Below, piece by piece: positions 8,818 through 18,525 of a stretch of DNA of 64,000 bases. Numbering within the stretch: position 1 is the first letter of the stretch; every line of letters begins with the position of its first letter. Origin of the DNA: an uncultured Schlesneria sp. (GTDB lineage Bacteria > Planctomycetota > Planctomycetia > Planctomycetales > Planctomycetaceae); contig CAIMFH010000190.1 of assembly GCA_903840265.1 (NCBI GenBank), positions 147,271 through 211,270 on the forward strand, written 5' to 3'. The position numbers were made by a program, and so were the translations under genes. The notes under the pieces were generated by a model, which saw only the letters and a program-made list of their open reading frames with translations, searched no databases and had not been told where the DNA came from.

Positions 8818-8840
8818 AAGGTCTTGCGGACCTTGGCTAC
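8818..8840. repeat. Family 4 hairpin, single copy
   Basis: CCAAGGTC-TTGC-GGACCTTGG, a near-perfect hairpin that matches the second hairpin of the family 4 elements at 6668-6750 and 40421-40506. Confidence 0.6.
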
Positions 8841-9085
8841 GAGAAGAGCAACTCGAATCGCATTCATTTCCCGTCATGATCTCCATTCGTGCAAATTCGT
8901 CCGATTCGTGGTCCCGTTCTTTTTCTTCCTCTCGCCCCTTCCGTGTCTTCCGTGGTTCATCTCTTCTCCGCATTTGGTAGCCGATTCCGCCGAAGATCGA
9001 TCGTCGCGGTTCAACACGAGTTTCAATCGTCGGCGGGATTGGCTCACAGCAACCAACAACTCAAAACCGTACCCAAAGAAAGCTT

Positions 9086-9115
9086 TGAGGACGGACCTCT
9101 TGGTCCGTCCTCAAT
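9086..9115 (-). terminator. Probable transcription terminator of the S41 protease gene
   Basis: A perfect 13-bp stem (TTGAGGACGGACC / GGTCCGTCCTCAA) with a 4-base loop, about 65 bases after the stop codon of the protease gene. On the minus strand it is followed by AAGCTTTCTTT, a weak T tract. Confidence 0.6.
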
Positions 9116-9179
9116 GTTGGCCGTCAACATCGGTGATCCTTTTCCGATGGAAGTGATAAAGCGAGTCGTCTTGACTCGA

Positions 9180-10946
9180 TCAGATAGTCGTGCGTGCAGC
9201 TCGTGGAGCTTCACTGGTGCGGATGTATCGCAAAGCCATTTGCTTCAACCGTGGATCAACCGCGGTCTTCAAGGCAGCAGCGATGGCAGCGTCGTTTTCA
9301 GCGTCGTCTCCAATCGTGGGGTCAACTTTCAAATCCGGTGTCACACCAGCACCAGCCATTTCGCGACCTTCAGGGCTATAGAACTTAGCCGTCGTCAATC
9401 GCAATCCAGCAGGAGCCGTCTGCAGTGGGAACAGAGTCTGAACCGTCCCCTTACCGTATGACCGTTCACCGACGATGATTCCACGACCATTTTCTTGAAT
9501 CGCTGCCGCCAGGATTTCGCTGGCACTGGCACTATTGCGATCGATCAGGATCACCAGCGGAACCTTCCAGGTCTGAGCATAGTTGGCTTCTTCTTTCGAG
9601 TTGTCCGATGCGTTGCGACCCTTTGTGGAAACGATTGTCCCGGCTGGCAGGAATCGATCCGAGATTGCAATCGCCGAGGTCAGCAGCCCACCAGGATTAC
9701 CTCGCAAATCGATGATCAGCGATTTCATCCCGTCATTGTGCAAGGCCATCAACGCGTCATCCATTTCCTTCACCGACGATTCGGTGAACGATTCCAGCTT
9801 GATGTATCCGACCTTACCCTTGTCATCAACCATCTTCGAAGCCACGGCGTGCAGCACGATTCGGCGACGAACCAGCGTCACGTCGGCTCGTTGAGCACCA
9901 CGCAGCAAGTCCAGCTTCAGTGACGATCCGACTTGTCCCAGGATGTGTTCCACAGCCTGATTCAATTCCAAACCTTTTAGTGTCTGCTGATCAACAGCCG
10001 TTAACACGTCACCTCGACGAATCTGAGCCTCTGCAGCAGGACCACCTGGCAGCACCTTGAGCACCTTCAAGCCTTCAGTATGAGGTTCGACTTCGACACC
10101 AATCCCCACGATGTTCTCTTTCAATCCGACACTCGGACCACCCACTTTCTCAGGAGGGATCAGTGATGAGAACTGATCGAGCGTATCGAGTTCCGCATGC
10201 ACGAATTCCAGGCCAACCGCCCCGGGTCGAATCCCGACTTTGCTGCTGACCAGGTCTTGCACACGATTCATCGTCGTCACGGCGTCATCCAGGTTCTTCA
10301 CGTTCACTCGTTGACGCATCTGATTCAACGCGTCTCTCAACTGTCCCAGCGATTGCTCATCAGCCTGCAGTTTGGCCGTCTGTTGGAACGAACGAGTGGT
10401 TAACGCCAGGTCCAGGTGTTCGAACGCGGCATCGACTCGCTGAGCATACGTCGAAGGCTTGATATGGCGAGCGTCCACCATCTGCGACACTTCCACATAC
10501 AACTGCTGAGCCGTCTGGTTATTCAATCGTTCCAGCAATCGTTGTTCGCGAGGATCCGCATATCGGTATTGGATCTTTTCGGCGACAGTAAGCTGTTTTG
10601 GTGGTTTGCGTTCTTCGACAGCCGGCTTGCGAACCGGGGACGCTTCCGTCGGAGTAACCTGTCGTGGTGGAGCAGGCAACTCTTCCACTTGTGGCTGACG
10701 AGCTCGGAACTTTGCTGGCTTGGCATCAGCGACTGAAGTGTCGTCCAGGATTCCTTCACGAAGCAGACGTTCTCGTAGAGTGATCGGGCCCTTGGGAGTC
10801 GGCTCCAGCTTCCCAATAAAGCTATCGGGAGCGGTACCGAAATCCGTGTTGCCGGCTTTATCGCCAGCTTGCACCAGTGTCGTGGCATAGAACAGAGTCA
10901 GAGCCACCATTCCGAATAAACGTCGGTTCGTGAAGTAAGTCGTCAT
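9180..10946 (-). CDS. S41 family C-terminal processing peptidase with PDZ domain
   Basis: An exported serine protease of the CtpA/Prc type that cleaves proteins near their C-termini in the periplasm. It has a signal peptide (about 1-27), a low-complexity Pro/Lys region (about 60-125), a helical region (about 130-235), a PDZ domain (about 275-365; GIGVEV, GGPAAEAQIRRGDVL) and the S41 core (about 375-555) with the Ser474-Lys499 dyad (NSASASEI and SYGKGTVQ, spacing 25 as in Prc). 588 residues is long for a CtpA because of the N-terminal extension. csrA is 135 bases upstream on the same strand. Confidence 0.92.
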   Translation of the reverse strand: MTTYFTNRRLFGMVALTLFYATTLVQAGDKAGNTDFGTAPDSFIGKLEPTPKGPITLRERLLREGILDDTSVADAKPAKFRARQPQVEELPAPPRQVTPTEASPVRKPAVEERKPPKQLTVAEKIQYRYADPREQRLLERLNNQTAQQLYVEVSQMVDARHIKPSTYAQRVDAAFEHLDLALTTRSFQQTAKLQADEQSLGQLRDALNQMRQRVNVKNLDDAVTTMNRVQDLVSSKVGIRPGAVGLEFVHAELDTLDQFSSLIPPEKVGGPSVGLKENIVGIGVEVEPHTEGLKVLKVLPGGPAAEAQIRRGDVLTAVDQQTLKGLELNQAVEHILGQVGSSLKLDLLRGAQRADVTLVRRRIVLHAVASKMVDDKGKVGYIKLESFTESSVKEMDDALMALHNDGMKSLIIDLRGNPGGLLTSAIAISDRFLPAGTIVSTKGRNASDNSKEEANYAQTWKVPLVILIDRNSASASEILAAAIQENGRGIIVGERSYGKGTVQTLFPLQTAPAGLRLTTAKFYSPEGREMAGAGVTPDLKVDPTIGDDAENDAAIAAALKTAVDPRLKQMALRYIRTSEAPRAARTTI

Positions 10947-11081
10947 GTTTGCGGTTCCTTCCAGGAGTCAGCACCGGTCACGGTGCTTGGGGACAATTGC
11001 TCAGCAGAAATCCCAGGCTTGGCGATCTTTCGCCGCACTAACGTCAGTTCTTAGTGCACAATCCCATGAGTGCGACCAGCA

Positions 11082-11282
11082 CTAGTGCTGAAGAAGCAGA
11101 GTGTCGGCAACGCCGTCCTCATGCGTCATGGTCATCTCGTGCAGTTCACCGCGGATGATGCGAACCGAATCCGGTGCATCGATCCCGATCTTCACACTTC
11201 CCTTAGAAGTGTGCATCACTCGCACAACAATGTTGTCGCCAATAATGATCGCGTCGTTTCGCTTCCGTGTGAGGATCAACAT
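11082..11282 (-). CDS. csrA: Carbon storage regulator CsrA
   Basis: An RNA-binding translational regulator that recognises GGA motifs in leader RNAs. At 66 residues it is a typical length, opening MLILTRKRNDAI and carrying the VKIGIDAP core and a conserved C-terminal arm. A good ribosome-binding site (GGGAG, 9 bases upstream) supports the start. Planctomycetes usually encode one or a few CsrA proteins. It precedes the S41 protease gene by 135 bases. Confidence 0.95.
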   Translation of the reverse strand: MLILTRKRNDAIIIGDNIVVRVMHTSKGSVKIGIDAPDSVRIIRGELHEMTMTHEDGVADTLLLQH

Positions 11283-11796
11283 CTTAGTACTCCCTTTGGT
11301 TGATCGTGCGACCTGTTCAATCCTTTGGTGTGACTGTCGGTCGTATGACTGTCACATGAGAAAAGGTGATAAGCAGCGATCGTGCCAGAGTCGTTGTGTC
11401 AATCCCTTTTTTGAATTTGACCGGCCAGACCTGCCGTTCAAGCGTATCGAAAGCACTCATAACCGAGAGAATTGGGCTTTTTCCCATTGGAAAACAGCGA
11501 CTTGCGACTCCTCCAAATTGTAAGAGTCACTGTGGTGAGAGATCAGCCACTGCAATGTTTACGAGACAGTTGGCTGCAAGAACGTGGAAGAACACGTCTG
11601 TAGCCACAGTGAATCGGCAGAAGCTGCCGCCTGGGCGACCGGATAACCCGGATTTCTTATCACGGATCGATCCGACCGCGCGTTCAGAGCACAACGAACT
11701 CAGTCCGCGTCCGTCGGCATGCTCGTTGCGATGCTTGAAACAACGCTCGCGATCGCGACGAAGAACGACTCTGCCAGTTTTGAAAGGATTCGCATC
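11283..11796. other. Divergent intergenic region between csrA and the Pro-rich protein
   Basis: 514 bases without a convincing gene; it should carry promoters for both flanking genes. The clearest structure is the inverted repeat TGTGAC (11329-11334) / GTCACA (11351-11356), which also contains the direct repeat GACTGTC, about 50 bases upstream of csrA and possibly an operator. Confidence 0.5.
11329..11356. promoter_or_regulatory. Possible operator upstream of csrA
   Basis: TGTGAC and GTCACA arms separated by 16 bases, with GACTGTC repeated directly inside. The position 47 bases before the csrA start would suit a regulator site, but no -35/-10 pair is clear. Confidence 0.25.
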
Positions 11797-12306
11797 ATGC
11801 TTGGTAAAAAGGTAAATGCAAAACAGTTTTGTATGAGTTTGGCATTCGTCACTGCAGTCGCATGCAGTAACAGCGCCTTCGCCCAGAACGGAGGCTGGTA
11901 CTTCCCGGCGATGCCGTGGCAGACCTATTACAGTGCCCCCTCTTCCAACACACCTTCTTATCCTTATAGTGGACCAGCCTGTTCATCGGGCTCCTGCGGA
12001 ATTCGTCAGGCCCCCATGCAACGCATGCCAGCCAACTCTCAGCCAACCTACGTCCAACCCAACTACGGAACAGCCCGCCCCACATTCCAGCCAGCCCCTC
12101 CCGCGTCCCAACCAGTCGCCTCACAATCTCCGATGACTCAAACCAGAACCTGGCAACCCTCAGCCAACCGCGAAAGCCCGTTCTACGAATACCGCGAAGC
12201 CCCCACCCGCCAGCCAGCCCCCGCAACTCAGTCGACTCGAAAGCAACTCCCCGCCCAAACCCCAGTCGCCCGCAACCAAAACGACAACAGCCCGTTCTAC
12301 CCCTAA
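11797..12306 (+). CDS. Secreted proline/glutamine-rich protein of unknown function
   Basis: 169 residues. ATG 11797 was chosen because AAAGGA lies 9 bases upstream and the N-terminus then forms a clear signal peptide (basic start, hydrophobic core, cleavage near NSAFAQ). The mature part is low-complexity: Pro, Gln, Ser, Thr and Tyr rich (repeated QPxY and PAPATQ blocks), with a CSSGSCG Cys pair near residue 70. Probably an unstructured envelope or surface protein. No family recognised. Confidence 0.65.
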   Translation: MLGKKVNAKQFCMSLAFVTAVACSNSAFAQNGGWYFPAMPWQTYYSAPSSNTPSYPYSGPACSSGSCGIRQAPMQRMPANSQPTYVQPNYGTARPTFQPAPPASQPVASQSPMTQTRTWQPSANRESPFYEYREAPTRQPAPATQSTRKQLPAQTPVARNQNDNSPFYP

Positions 12307-12395
12307 CACGACATCATCCACGTTTCGGGTACTCCTGAGCGTGGGGCGTAAGCCCCCTGGCCCATCCACACTCACCGCCACAACAAAAAAAACCC

Positions 12396-12422
12396 GGTGA
12401 GCCGCGCTGCGCCGGCACGCGG
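12396..12422 (+). repeat. REP-like element, family 1, variant copy R6
   Basis: GGTGAGCCGCGCTGCG followed by CCGGCACGCGGA, about 7.6 kb from the RAYT; the loop differs from the copies near the RAYT. Confidence 0.65.
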
Positions 12423-12521
12423 ATAACTTGCTTTGCAGGGGAGAAAGCAATTTTCACGCGAAGCGGCAAGTCGCGGAGCGGCATACTAGAGACATCAGGG
12501 TTTGGGCAGCGACCACATCAA

Positions 12522-12680
12522 CATGGAGACGGTATCAACGCGGAGACGCAAAGGCGCCAAGACGCAAAGTGAAGACAGACAGAGTTCGAAGAACCCTCCG
12601 CACATAGGCCTTCTGAAATTTCTCCTCTTCCCTTTGCGACTTCGCGCCTTTGCGTCTCCGCGTTGATAACCGTCTCCATG
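12522..12680. repeat. Near-perfect 48-bp inverted repeat (MITE-like)
   Basis: The left arm 12522-12569 starts CATGGAGACGG and ends GACGCAAAG; the right arm 12632-12680 is its reverse complement with about three differences. The 62-base centre is non-coding. Transcription would give a very stable hairpin of about 160 nucleotides. The arm contains GGAGACGCAAAGGCGCCAAG, a repeat type also seen at 7110-7137. Confidence 0.8.
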
Positions 12681-12951
12681 CAAGTAACGCCCCAAAGTCA
12701 GCACGCCCCTCCCTTCCTCTCTTCTCCGCGACTCCGCGTCTTCGCGTCTTCGCGTGAAAATCGCTTCTCCTTCCTCCGCCATGCCAGCAAAGTGACCCAC
12801 GTACTGACGTAGGGCAGCTAACCGATGCGTCCAGCCCCCCCTCGACCCGCACGAGGACCCGTCTACAATTCGGACTCCTGTTCCATATTCCACCCGAACA
12901 ACGATCAACGCCCCTTGTCGGGGCGTCATTTGTTTCCGCTCGGGCAAGGCG

Positions 12952-13977
12952 ATGTTCATGATTCCGTTTTCGATTCTCGACCTCTGCCCCATCACCGAGG
13001 GTGGCAGTCCGGCCCAGTCGTTTCACAATACGCTCGACCTCGCCCAGCATGGCGAGTGCTGGGGCTTCAAACGGTTCTGGCTCGCCGAACATCACGGCAT
13101 GCCGGGCATCGCCAGTGCCGCGACGTCGATCCTGATCAGCCATGTGGCCAGTGGAACTTCCACGATCCGAGTCGGCGCGGGCGGAATCATGCTGCCCAAC
13201 CACTCGCCGCTCGTCATCGCCGAACAATTCGGAACGCTGGAAGCCCTTTACCCCGGTCGCATCGATCTGGGACTCGGCCGCGCCCCAGGTTCCGATCAGG
13301 CCACTTCGCGAGCGTTGCGACGGAACCTCGCTACGGACGCCAATCAGTTTCCGGAAGATGTGATGGAACTGATGGACTTCATGTCACCGGAACCAAGCCA
13401 ACTGATTCGAGCTGTCCCCGGCACCGGAGCGAAAGTCCCCGTCTGGATCTTGGGATCAAGCCTCTTCGGTGCTCAGGTGGCCGCGATGCTGGGCCTCCCC
13501 TACGCCTTCGCCTCGCACTTTGCCCCAGCCGAGATGATGCCGGCGATTGCCCTCTACCGCAGCAAGTTCCGCCCCTCCGAGCAACTCGACAAACCCCACG
13601 TCATGCTCGGCTACAACGTATTCGCCGCTGACACCGACGCCGAAGCCGTGCTACTAGCCAGCTCGATGCAGCAAGCTTTCGTCAACCTGCGCTCCGGCCG
13701 CCCCAGGCAGCTGCCCCCGCCCGTCGATGGCTACATGAATCGCATCGGCCCTGCAGAACGAGCCTTGATCGAACAAGTCCTCCCCTGCTCCGCCATTGGC
13801 TCCCCGTCAACAGTGGCCAAGGCGATAAACGACTTCATCGCACGAACCTCTGCCGACGAACTGATGATCACATCCCAAATCTATGATCACCAAGCCCGCC
13901 TGCATTCCTACGAGATCACCGCAGACATTGGCAACTCCGCGGTCATCGAGCACCAATCCTCAGCGACTTCGTGCTGA
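12952..13977 (+). CDS. LLM class flavin-dependent oxidoreductase (luciferase-like monooxygenase family)
   Basis: A 341-residue flavin enzyme of the bacterial-luciferase superfamily, subgroup with the [12 protein letters not shown] opening. Visible marks include [17 protein letters not shown] at about 41-57 and [37 protein letters not shown] at about 82-118. These enzymes use FMN or F420, and the substrate here is not predictable. It converges with phnX, 10 bases apart. A decayed partial copy of the same gene type is found at 18526-18672. Confidence 0.9.
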   Translation: MFMIPFSILDLCPITEGGSPAQSFHNTLDLAQHGECWGFKRFWLAEHHGMPGIASAATSILISHVASGTSTIRVGAGGIMLPNHSPLVIAEQFGTLEALYPGRIDLGLGRAPGSDQATSRALRRNLATDANQFPEDVMELMDFMSPEPSQLIRAVPGTGAKVPVWILGSSLFGAQVAAMLGLPYAFASHFAPAEMMPAIALYRSKFRPSEQLDKPHVMLGYNVFAADTDAEAVLLASSMQQAFVNLRSGRPRQLPPPVDGYMNRIGPAERALIEQVLPCSAIGSPSTVAKAINDFIARTSADELMITSQIYDHQARLHSYEITADIGNSAVIEHQSSATSC

Positions 13978-13987
13978 CGCAGTACGC

Positions 13988-14842
13988 TCACGTGGAAGCC
14001 ATCTGGCGTGGCTCGACTTTGACTTTCGCCGCGCCAGTCGTTTCTGCCAAGTGCCGCCCATTCAGCTTCTCAATCAGCGCTGGCAGTTCGCTGATTGAAT
14101 TAACGACCGCATGACAACCCGCTTCGTGGAATGCCTCCGCAGTGCAACGAAGCCGCTCTGCTCGTTCCTCGGCGGACAGCGATTGGTACTGTGTGAACGA
14201 CAATCCCGTCAGGCTGCTGCTGTCACAGACTCCCACCGACCAGCATCCGGCAGCGAGTCCCGCCTTGATGTCGGCGATGGTGTCTCCGACATTGACCACA
14301 GTCGATGGCGGATAGACTCCCAGTTGCTCCATCACGCGATAGATCATCCACGGCGCAGGACGGCCCTGCGGGACATCGTCAGCGCAAATGTTGACGTCCG
14401 GAGCGAACCCCGCCTTCGCCGCCAGTCCCAGCACCGCGTCGGCAGCCTGGCGAAAATAACCAGTTGTCCCCCCGATGAGGATCCCCTTGCCGCGCAGTTT
14501 GCTGATTACCTCCAACAGATTCGGGACCAGTGCCGAATTTTGTTCGATGGCCTCAAGCTGAACCGGAATGAACTCGTGATACATCGTGTCGACATCGTTC
14601 TCGTTCCAGTCTCGGCCATGCACTTCTTTCCAGCGGGCAGCGACTTCGGGAACGTTGAGCATCGCGATCAGATGATCTCGCTTGTTGGCTCCCATCGGCC
14701 CGCGCGAAATCTTGTCGCTCACGGTGATGCCGTGGCGACCGAACACTTGCCCGAACGCAGCAGTAGGAGCACACGACCCAAAATCAACAGTCGTTCCGGC
14801 CCAGTCAAACACCACCAGGGAAATCGGCAAAGCAGTACTCAT
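13988..14842 (-). CDS. phnX: Phosphonoacetaldehyde hydrolase (phosphonatase)
   Basis: Cleaves the C-P bond of phosphonoacetaldehyde to acetaldehyde and phosphate. A HAD-superfamily enzyme of 284 residues with nucleophile Asp13 in FDWAGTTVDFG, the Schiff-base lysine Lys54 in MGANKRDHL that distinguishes PhnX from other HAD proteins, and the DDVPQGRPAPWMIY block near residues 155-168. It is the last gene of a likely - strand unit behind an iron-type dehydrogenase and a PhoD-like phosphatase. PhnW, the transaminase that normally supplies the substrate from aminoethylphosphonate, is not in the window. Confidence 0.93.
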   Translation of the reverse strand: MSTALPISLVVFDWAGTTVDFGSCAPTAAFGQVFGRHGITVSDKISRGPMGANKRDHLIAMLNVPEVAARWKEVHGRDWNENDVDTMYHEFIPVQLEAIEQNSALVPNLLEVISKLRGKGILIGGTTGYFRQAADAVLGLAAKAGFAPDVNICADDVPQGRPAPWMIYRVMEQLGVYPPSTVVNVGDTIADIKAGLAAGCWSVGVCDSSSLTGLSFTQYQSLSAEERAERLRCTAEAFHEAGCHAVVNSISELPALIEKLNGRHLAETTGAAKVKVEPRQMAST

Positions 14843-14887
14843 CGGTCATTGGTCCTGTGGGTTAAAGAAAACACGGGTGATATCGCT

Positions 14888-16129
14888 TCAGAGCGCCGCT
14901 GCCGTCTGCTTTTGAGGTCGGTTCTGGATCGACGCTGGTGACAAGAGTTCAAACAGCGACACAGACGTTGCCTTCCGTGGATTGTTGGACAGTCGCTGAG
15001 TATTGACGGCCTCGATCACGTCCCGAAGCTCGTCCGCTGATGCAATTCCCGCTTCCTGCAGGGACGTTGGACAGCCGATCTCAGCCAGTAGCGACTGAAT
15101 CCGAGCACATCCCCCAAGCACGCTTGTCGCTCCGAGAATGTCGAGGATCAGCCGGATTCTCGCTTGGACATGATCGGCACCTCGCACATCGACACAGTCT
15201 TCATCGGTCACGGCCGCGTTGTAAGCCAGCATCGGGGCGAGTGTCAGTGAAACGGCGATCCCATGAGGGATCCCATATCGCGACGTCAGCGGATAGGACA
15301 GCGCATGAGATGCCGTCGTCCGACTGATATTGATCGCTTTGCCCGCCAGATATGACGCGCGAGACATCGCTTCCCGTGACAAGCTGTTGGGAGCGTTCGT
15401 CGCCTGTGGCAAATGAGCAAGCGCCAGTGCGGCCGCCGTCTGTGCATAACGAACGGATTCGTCCGTCGCTCCAACGGCCCAGATCGATTCGATCGCCTGA
15501 CAAAACGCATCCAACCCGGTGGCAGCGGTCACGGCAGCCGGCAATGTGTTCATCAGTCGCGGATCGACAATCGCAATCGCGGGGCGAAGTGACGCATGAT
15601 CCAGTGAGAATTTCTCGCCATCAATATAGACGACCGCAAACTGAGTGGCTTCACTGCCCGTACCTGCCGTCGTGGGAATCGCAATGAATCGCGAACGTGA
15701 TGCGACGATCGGTGACTTTCCGCGAATAACGGCTTCTGGATCGACGGTTCCCGCCAGAGCCCGAATCAGCTTGGCCATGTCGATCGATGTTCCGCCACCA
15801 ACAGCCACGACCAATTCGGGTTCGGCCTGCCGATAAAGCTCGATCCCTTTTCTGACATCGTCCAGCTTCGGATTCGGCTCAAAGTCCATGAATCGAGTGG
15901 TCGTGTTTCCGGAAAAATACTGCTCCAGCAGATCCTTGGCCCCTGAGTTGGCATAGGCCTGCTGATCCAGCACGGCAAAAATCCGCAGTGGCCGATCCGC
16001 CTCCAAAATCGAAGCCAGGTGATCACAAGCGGTGTCACCGAAATACGCAGTCTGGTCGTTCACATCATCCCTTCCATCAATCAATCCCGTCTCAAGTCCC
16101 TTAAGGTCGGTCGATCCAGGTTTCGTCAC
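14888..16129 (-). CDS. Iron-type alcohol dehydrogenase, probable phosphonoacetaldehyde reductase/hydroxyethylphosphonate dehydrogenase
   Basis: A 413-residue group III (iron-containing) dehydrogenase: nucleotide-binding [12 protein letters not shown] at about 110-121, [11 protein letters not shown] at about 153-163, and metal-site segments [12 protein letters not shown] and [17 protein letters not shown]. In the first segment the usual His four residues after Asp is Gln, while both His residues of the second are kept, so metal binding may differ. Its position, overlapping the PhoD-like gene by 4 bases and 45 bases before phnX, suggests it handles phosphonoacetaldehyde; reduction of the acetaldehyde product is an alternative. 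Confidence 0.8.
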   Translation of the reverse strand: MTKPGSTDLKGLETGLIDGRDDVNDQTAYFGDTACDHLASILEADRPLRIFAVLDQQAYANSGAKDLLEQYFSGNTTTRFMDFEPNPKLDDVRKGIELYRQAEPELVVAVGGGTSIDMAKLIRALAGTVDPEAVIRGKSPIVASRSRFIAIPTTAGTGSEATQFAVVYIDGEKFSLDHASLRPAIAIVDPRLMNTLPAAVTAATGLDAFCQAIESIWAVGATDESVRYAQTAAALALAHLPQATNAPNSLSREAMSRASYLAGKAINISRTTASHALSYPLTSRYGIPHGIAVSLTLAPMLAYNAAVTDEDCVDVRGADHVQARIRLILDILGATSVLGGCARIQSLLAEIGCPTSLQEAGIASADELRDVIEAVNTQRLSNNPRKATSVSLFELLSPASIQNRPQKQTAAAL

Positions 16130-17457
16130 AGTCGGGATCGTTTCAAGTCCGCTTCAGTCAGTTCGAGCGTCCACATCGGCTTCCCGTCCATCTGAACCCA
16201 CTCGGCGCGGAACGTCGGCGAAGAGCCCGTCGTATCCACGTCGACCTTCAACCACACGTGAGGGATCGCCGCACCATGAACCAGATCGGGATGCGGCACG
16301 TTCAGAGACGGGATCGTGCGATCGTGGATGGGCGACACAATCAACTGATGAATTGGATAGCCGACTTGCTCTGTCGTCTTGTATTTCAGCAGGCGCGAAC
16401 AGTGGATGTCGCCCCCGATCAAGACCACACCCGTAATTCCTTCTTTCCCAATGAATTCGAACAAGGCGTCTCGTTCGTAGGTATACGTTCCCCAATCGTC
16501 CGACTCCTTGTTCTCCTTGTCATCCCAGATCATTCCGCAGGCAATGATTTTGAATTCTGCTTTTGAAGAACGAAGCGACTCTTTCAACCACTTCCATTGC
16601 GATTGGCCCAGCAGCGTCGGCTTCGAGGGATCGACGGGGGATGGCTCTGCTTGCGAGAACCAGCGCGTGTCGAGCAGGAAGACCTCGACAGGGCCGCACT
16701 GAAACTTGGTGTAAATCCCCTGGTCACCATCGCCATACTCCCGATTGGCGCGATATTCGACGAAGGCACGCCGAGTATTTTCCTTCCCCTTCAACCGACC
16801 ATCGGTGTCGTTCCCACCGAAATCGTGATCGTCCCAGGTTCCCCAAGTGGGAGTGTGCCGAATCAGCTTGGCCAGTTCAGGCACCCCCAGGAATGTTCGA
16901 TGCTTCTGTCGCGCAACATCCAGACGAGTCGAATCGACGTAGGGAGTATCACCCAGCAACACCAACCCCTGCACATCATCGGACTCGATCTGCGACCAGA
17001 GCGGCAACGGCTTCATGTCGGCGCACGACCCGAACGCCAATCGAACATGTGTGGGGGAACCTGCAGCGGGTGCCGTCTTGAACTGACACTCACCCCCTTC
17101 AACCAGGACCTTCGAACCCTGATGGATGGAATAGTGATACTTCGTGTCAGGCTTGAGCCGGCTGGCGCGCCACACGACGCAGAGATCATTGGCAGGCAAC
17201 GCTTCCGCTTTCAGCGTTTGCAGATCACGTTTGCCATCAGGTGCCTGAATGTGCAGTTGGTAACTTCCAGCGACCGACGGTCGAAACCAGACGTTCGCAG
17301 TCGTTTCCGAAACATCCCCCACCATCGGGCCAACAAAACCCAGACCGTCTTCGCTAGTAGCGGCACGAGCCTGATCTGCCCAACCGAGCAGCGGCGCACT
17401 CAGCGGAAGCGCAGCCAGCGACACACCAAATTGGCGTCGATTGAATTCACCAGACAT
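16126..17457 (-). CDS. PhoD-like alkaline phosphatase/phosphodiesterase, exported
   Basis: 443 residues. The frame extends to 17736, but ATG 17457 has a strong GGAGGG site and yields a twin-arginine leader ([27 protein letters not shown]). The N-terminal beta domain (about 35-135) is followed by the metallophosphatase core with [32 protein letters not shown] and [11 protein letters not shown], the expected Fe/Ca-binding positions. Such enzymes release phosphate from phosphomonoesters or diesters outside the inner membrane. The stop overlaps the start of the dehydrogenase gene by 4 bases, indicating cotranscription. Confidence 0.9.
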   Translation of the reverse strand: MSGEFNRRQFGVSLAALPLSAPLLGWADQARAATSEDGLGFVGPMVGDVSETTANVWFRPSVAGSYQLHIQAPDGKRDLQTLKAEALPANDLCVVWRASRLKPDTKYHYSIHQGSKVLVEGGECQFKTAPAAGSPTHVRLAFGSCADMKPLPLWSQIESDDVQGLVLLGDTPYVDSTRLDVARQKHRTFLGVPELAKLIRHTPTWGTWDDHDFGGNDTDGRLKGKENTRRAFVEYRANREYGDGDQGIYTKFQCGPVEVFLLDTRWFSQAEPSPVDPSKPTLLGQSQWKWLKESLRSSKAEFKIIACGMIWDDKENKESDDWGTYTYERDALFEFIGKEGITGVVLIGGDIHCSRLLKYKTTEQVGYPIHQLIVSPIHDRTIPSLNVPHPDLVHGAAIPHVWLKVDVDTTGSSPTFRAEWVQMDGKPMWTLELTEADLKRSRL

Positions 17458-17757
17458 CGGATACCCTCCTGAATGTGACCACCAGTCAACAGGTGTGATA
17501 TCATGAACAAATGTTTCCTCGCAGTCAACATTGTTTCCCGCCACGAACCGATGAAGAATTGGCAATGGCTTGGCACCCACGACGCAAATCAGCGGCCATA
17601 AGCCGTCGTTTAACCGCGTGGGCAACGCCCCGCGCGTCAGCCGCGCCATCGAAGATAAAGATCTGGGATAAGTCCCATCTGTCCCCTCGTGATGGAACCG
17701 ATGCGACGAAGGGCCTTGGTCTGTTGCCACTCGCAAGGCATTGAGCGAACTAACAAT
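17458..17757. other. Intergenic region upstream of the PhoD-like gene
   Basis: 300 bases; probably the promoter region of the PhoD-dehydrogenase-phnX unit. It carries the third copy of REP-like family 2 (17606-17638). No gene is seen. Confidence 0.5.
17606..17638 (+). repeat. REP-like palindromic repeat, family 2, copy 3
   Basis: Same 33-base unit as 135-167, differing only in the two to three central loop bases (GGGCAACGCCCC against GGGCGTCGCCCC). Confidence 0.7.
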
Positions 17758-18321
17758 TCATTCCAGCGGCGACTGGAACACGCACAGCACCACGGCCGGC
17801 TTCTTATAGGGGTTCATCAAGCGGTGCGGGACTGTGGCATCGAAGTACAGGCTGTCGCCAGTCGCCAGCTTGTGAACCACATTGTCATACTCCAGATCAA
17901 CTGTCCCCGATTGAACGAACAGGAACTCTTCGCCCGGATGAGGCAGCGCTTCTTCTCGAGCCACACCAGGCGGAATTGTGATCAGAAACGGGTCCATCGA
18001 TCGCGAAGCACGTTTGTAAGCCAGCGACTCGTACACCGACGTATTTTGTGGCGACTGATTGCGGTCGACGATCTTGCGTTCGTTGTGTTTGACCAGAACC
18101 AGGACCGGCTTTTCATCCAGCCCTTCCAGCAACTTCGACGTCGAAATCCCCAAAGCTCCAGCGATTTCCGCCAGCGCTGGCAACGACGGTGTGACACGAA
18201 AGTTCTCGACCTTCGAAAGCCAGCTTCGTGTCTGGCCCGTCCTCGCGGCCACCTCTTCCAAGGTCAGTCTCTGATCAAGACGCAAAGTGCGAATTCGCTG
18301 AGCAAGTTCCACGAGATTCAT
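17758..18321 (-). CDS. XRE-family transcriptional regulator with C-terminal cupin domain
   Basis: 187 residues. Residues about 5-60 form a helix-turn-helix of the XRE/Cro type ([22 protein letters not shown]), and about 110-185 a small-molecule-binding cupin ([34 protein letters not shown]). The ATG at 18321 was preferred over an upstream codon at 18450 because it starts right before the domain. Lying immediately upstream of, and codirectional with, the PhoD-dehydrogenase-phnX genes, it may control them; this is inferred from position only. Confidence 0.85.
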   Translation of the reverse strand: MNLVELAQRIRTLRLDQRLTLEEVAARTGQTRSWLSKVENFRVTPSLPALAEIAGALGISTSKLLEGLDEKPVLVLVKHNERKIVDRNQSPQNTSVYESLAYKRASRSMDPFLITIPPGVAREEALPHPGEEFLFVQSGTVDLEYDNVVHKLATGDSLYFDATVPHRLMNPYKKPAVVLCVFQSPLE

Positions 18322-18525
18322 AGCGAAGTTCTGTCCAATCCGCACATCATCGTTCAGGCAAGGCGACTCGACAAAACCGGAAAGCGTATTCCATGGCCTA
18401 CGAGTCTTTTGAGCAACAAGTTTGAGGCCAGCGAGCTGACTCCGCGACATGTCTCGGCAGCATAGAGGGTGGGACCGACGTCGTCAAATTGAGCAAAGAG
18501 AAGAAGGACCACGAAGAGGCGTCAT

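Larger units (their letters stand above)
8517..9179. other. Intergenic region made of dispersed repeats
   Basis: 663 bases without a gene. In order it holds a MITE-like palindromic element (8680-8767), a single hairpin of repeat family 4 (8818-8840), a stretch of the TTCGTCCGATTCGTGGTCC / GTGTCTTCCGTGGTTCA repeat type (about 8886-8975) that recurs at about 22786-22870, and a terminator-like hairpin at 9086-9115. Confidence 0.7.
12307..12951. other. Intergenic region with a large inverted repeat
   Basis: 645 bases with no gene. It contains a partial family 1 REP (12396-12422), the long inverted repeat at 12522-12680, and a further GCGACTCCGCGTCTTCGCG repeat at about 12727-12760. Confidence 0.7.

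Noticed and set aside
13971..13996. Possible additional family 1 REP (GTGCTGACGCAGTACGCTCAC)
   Set aside because: Only the loop side matches and the stem is broken.
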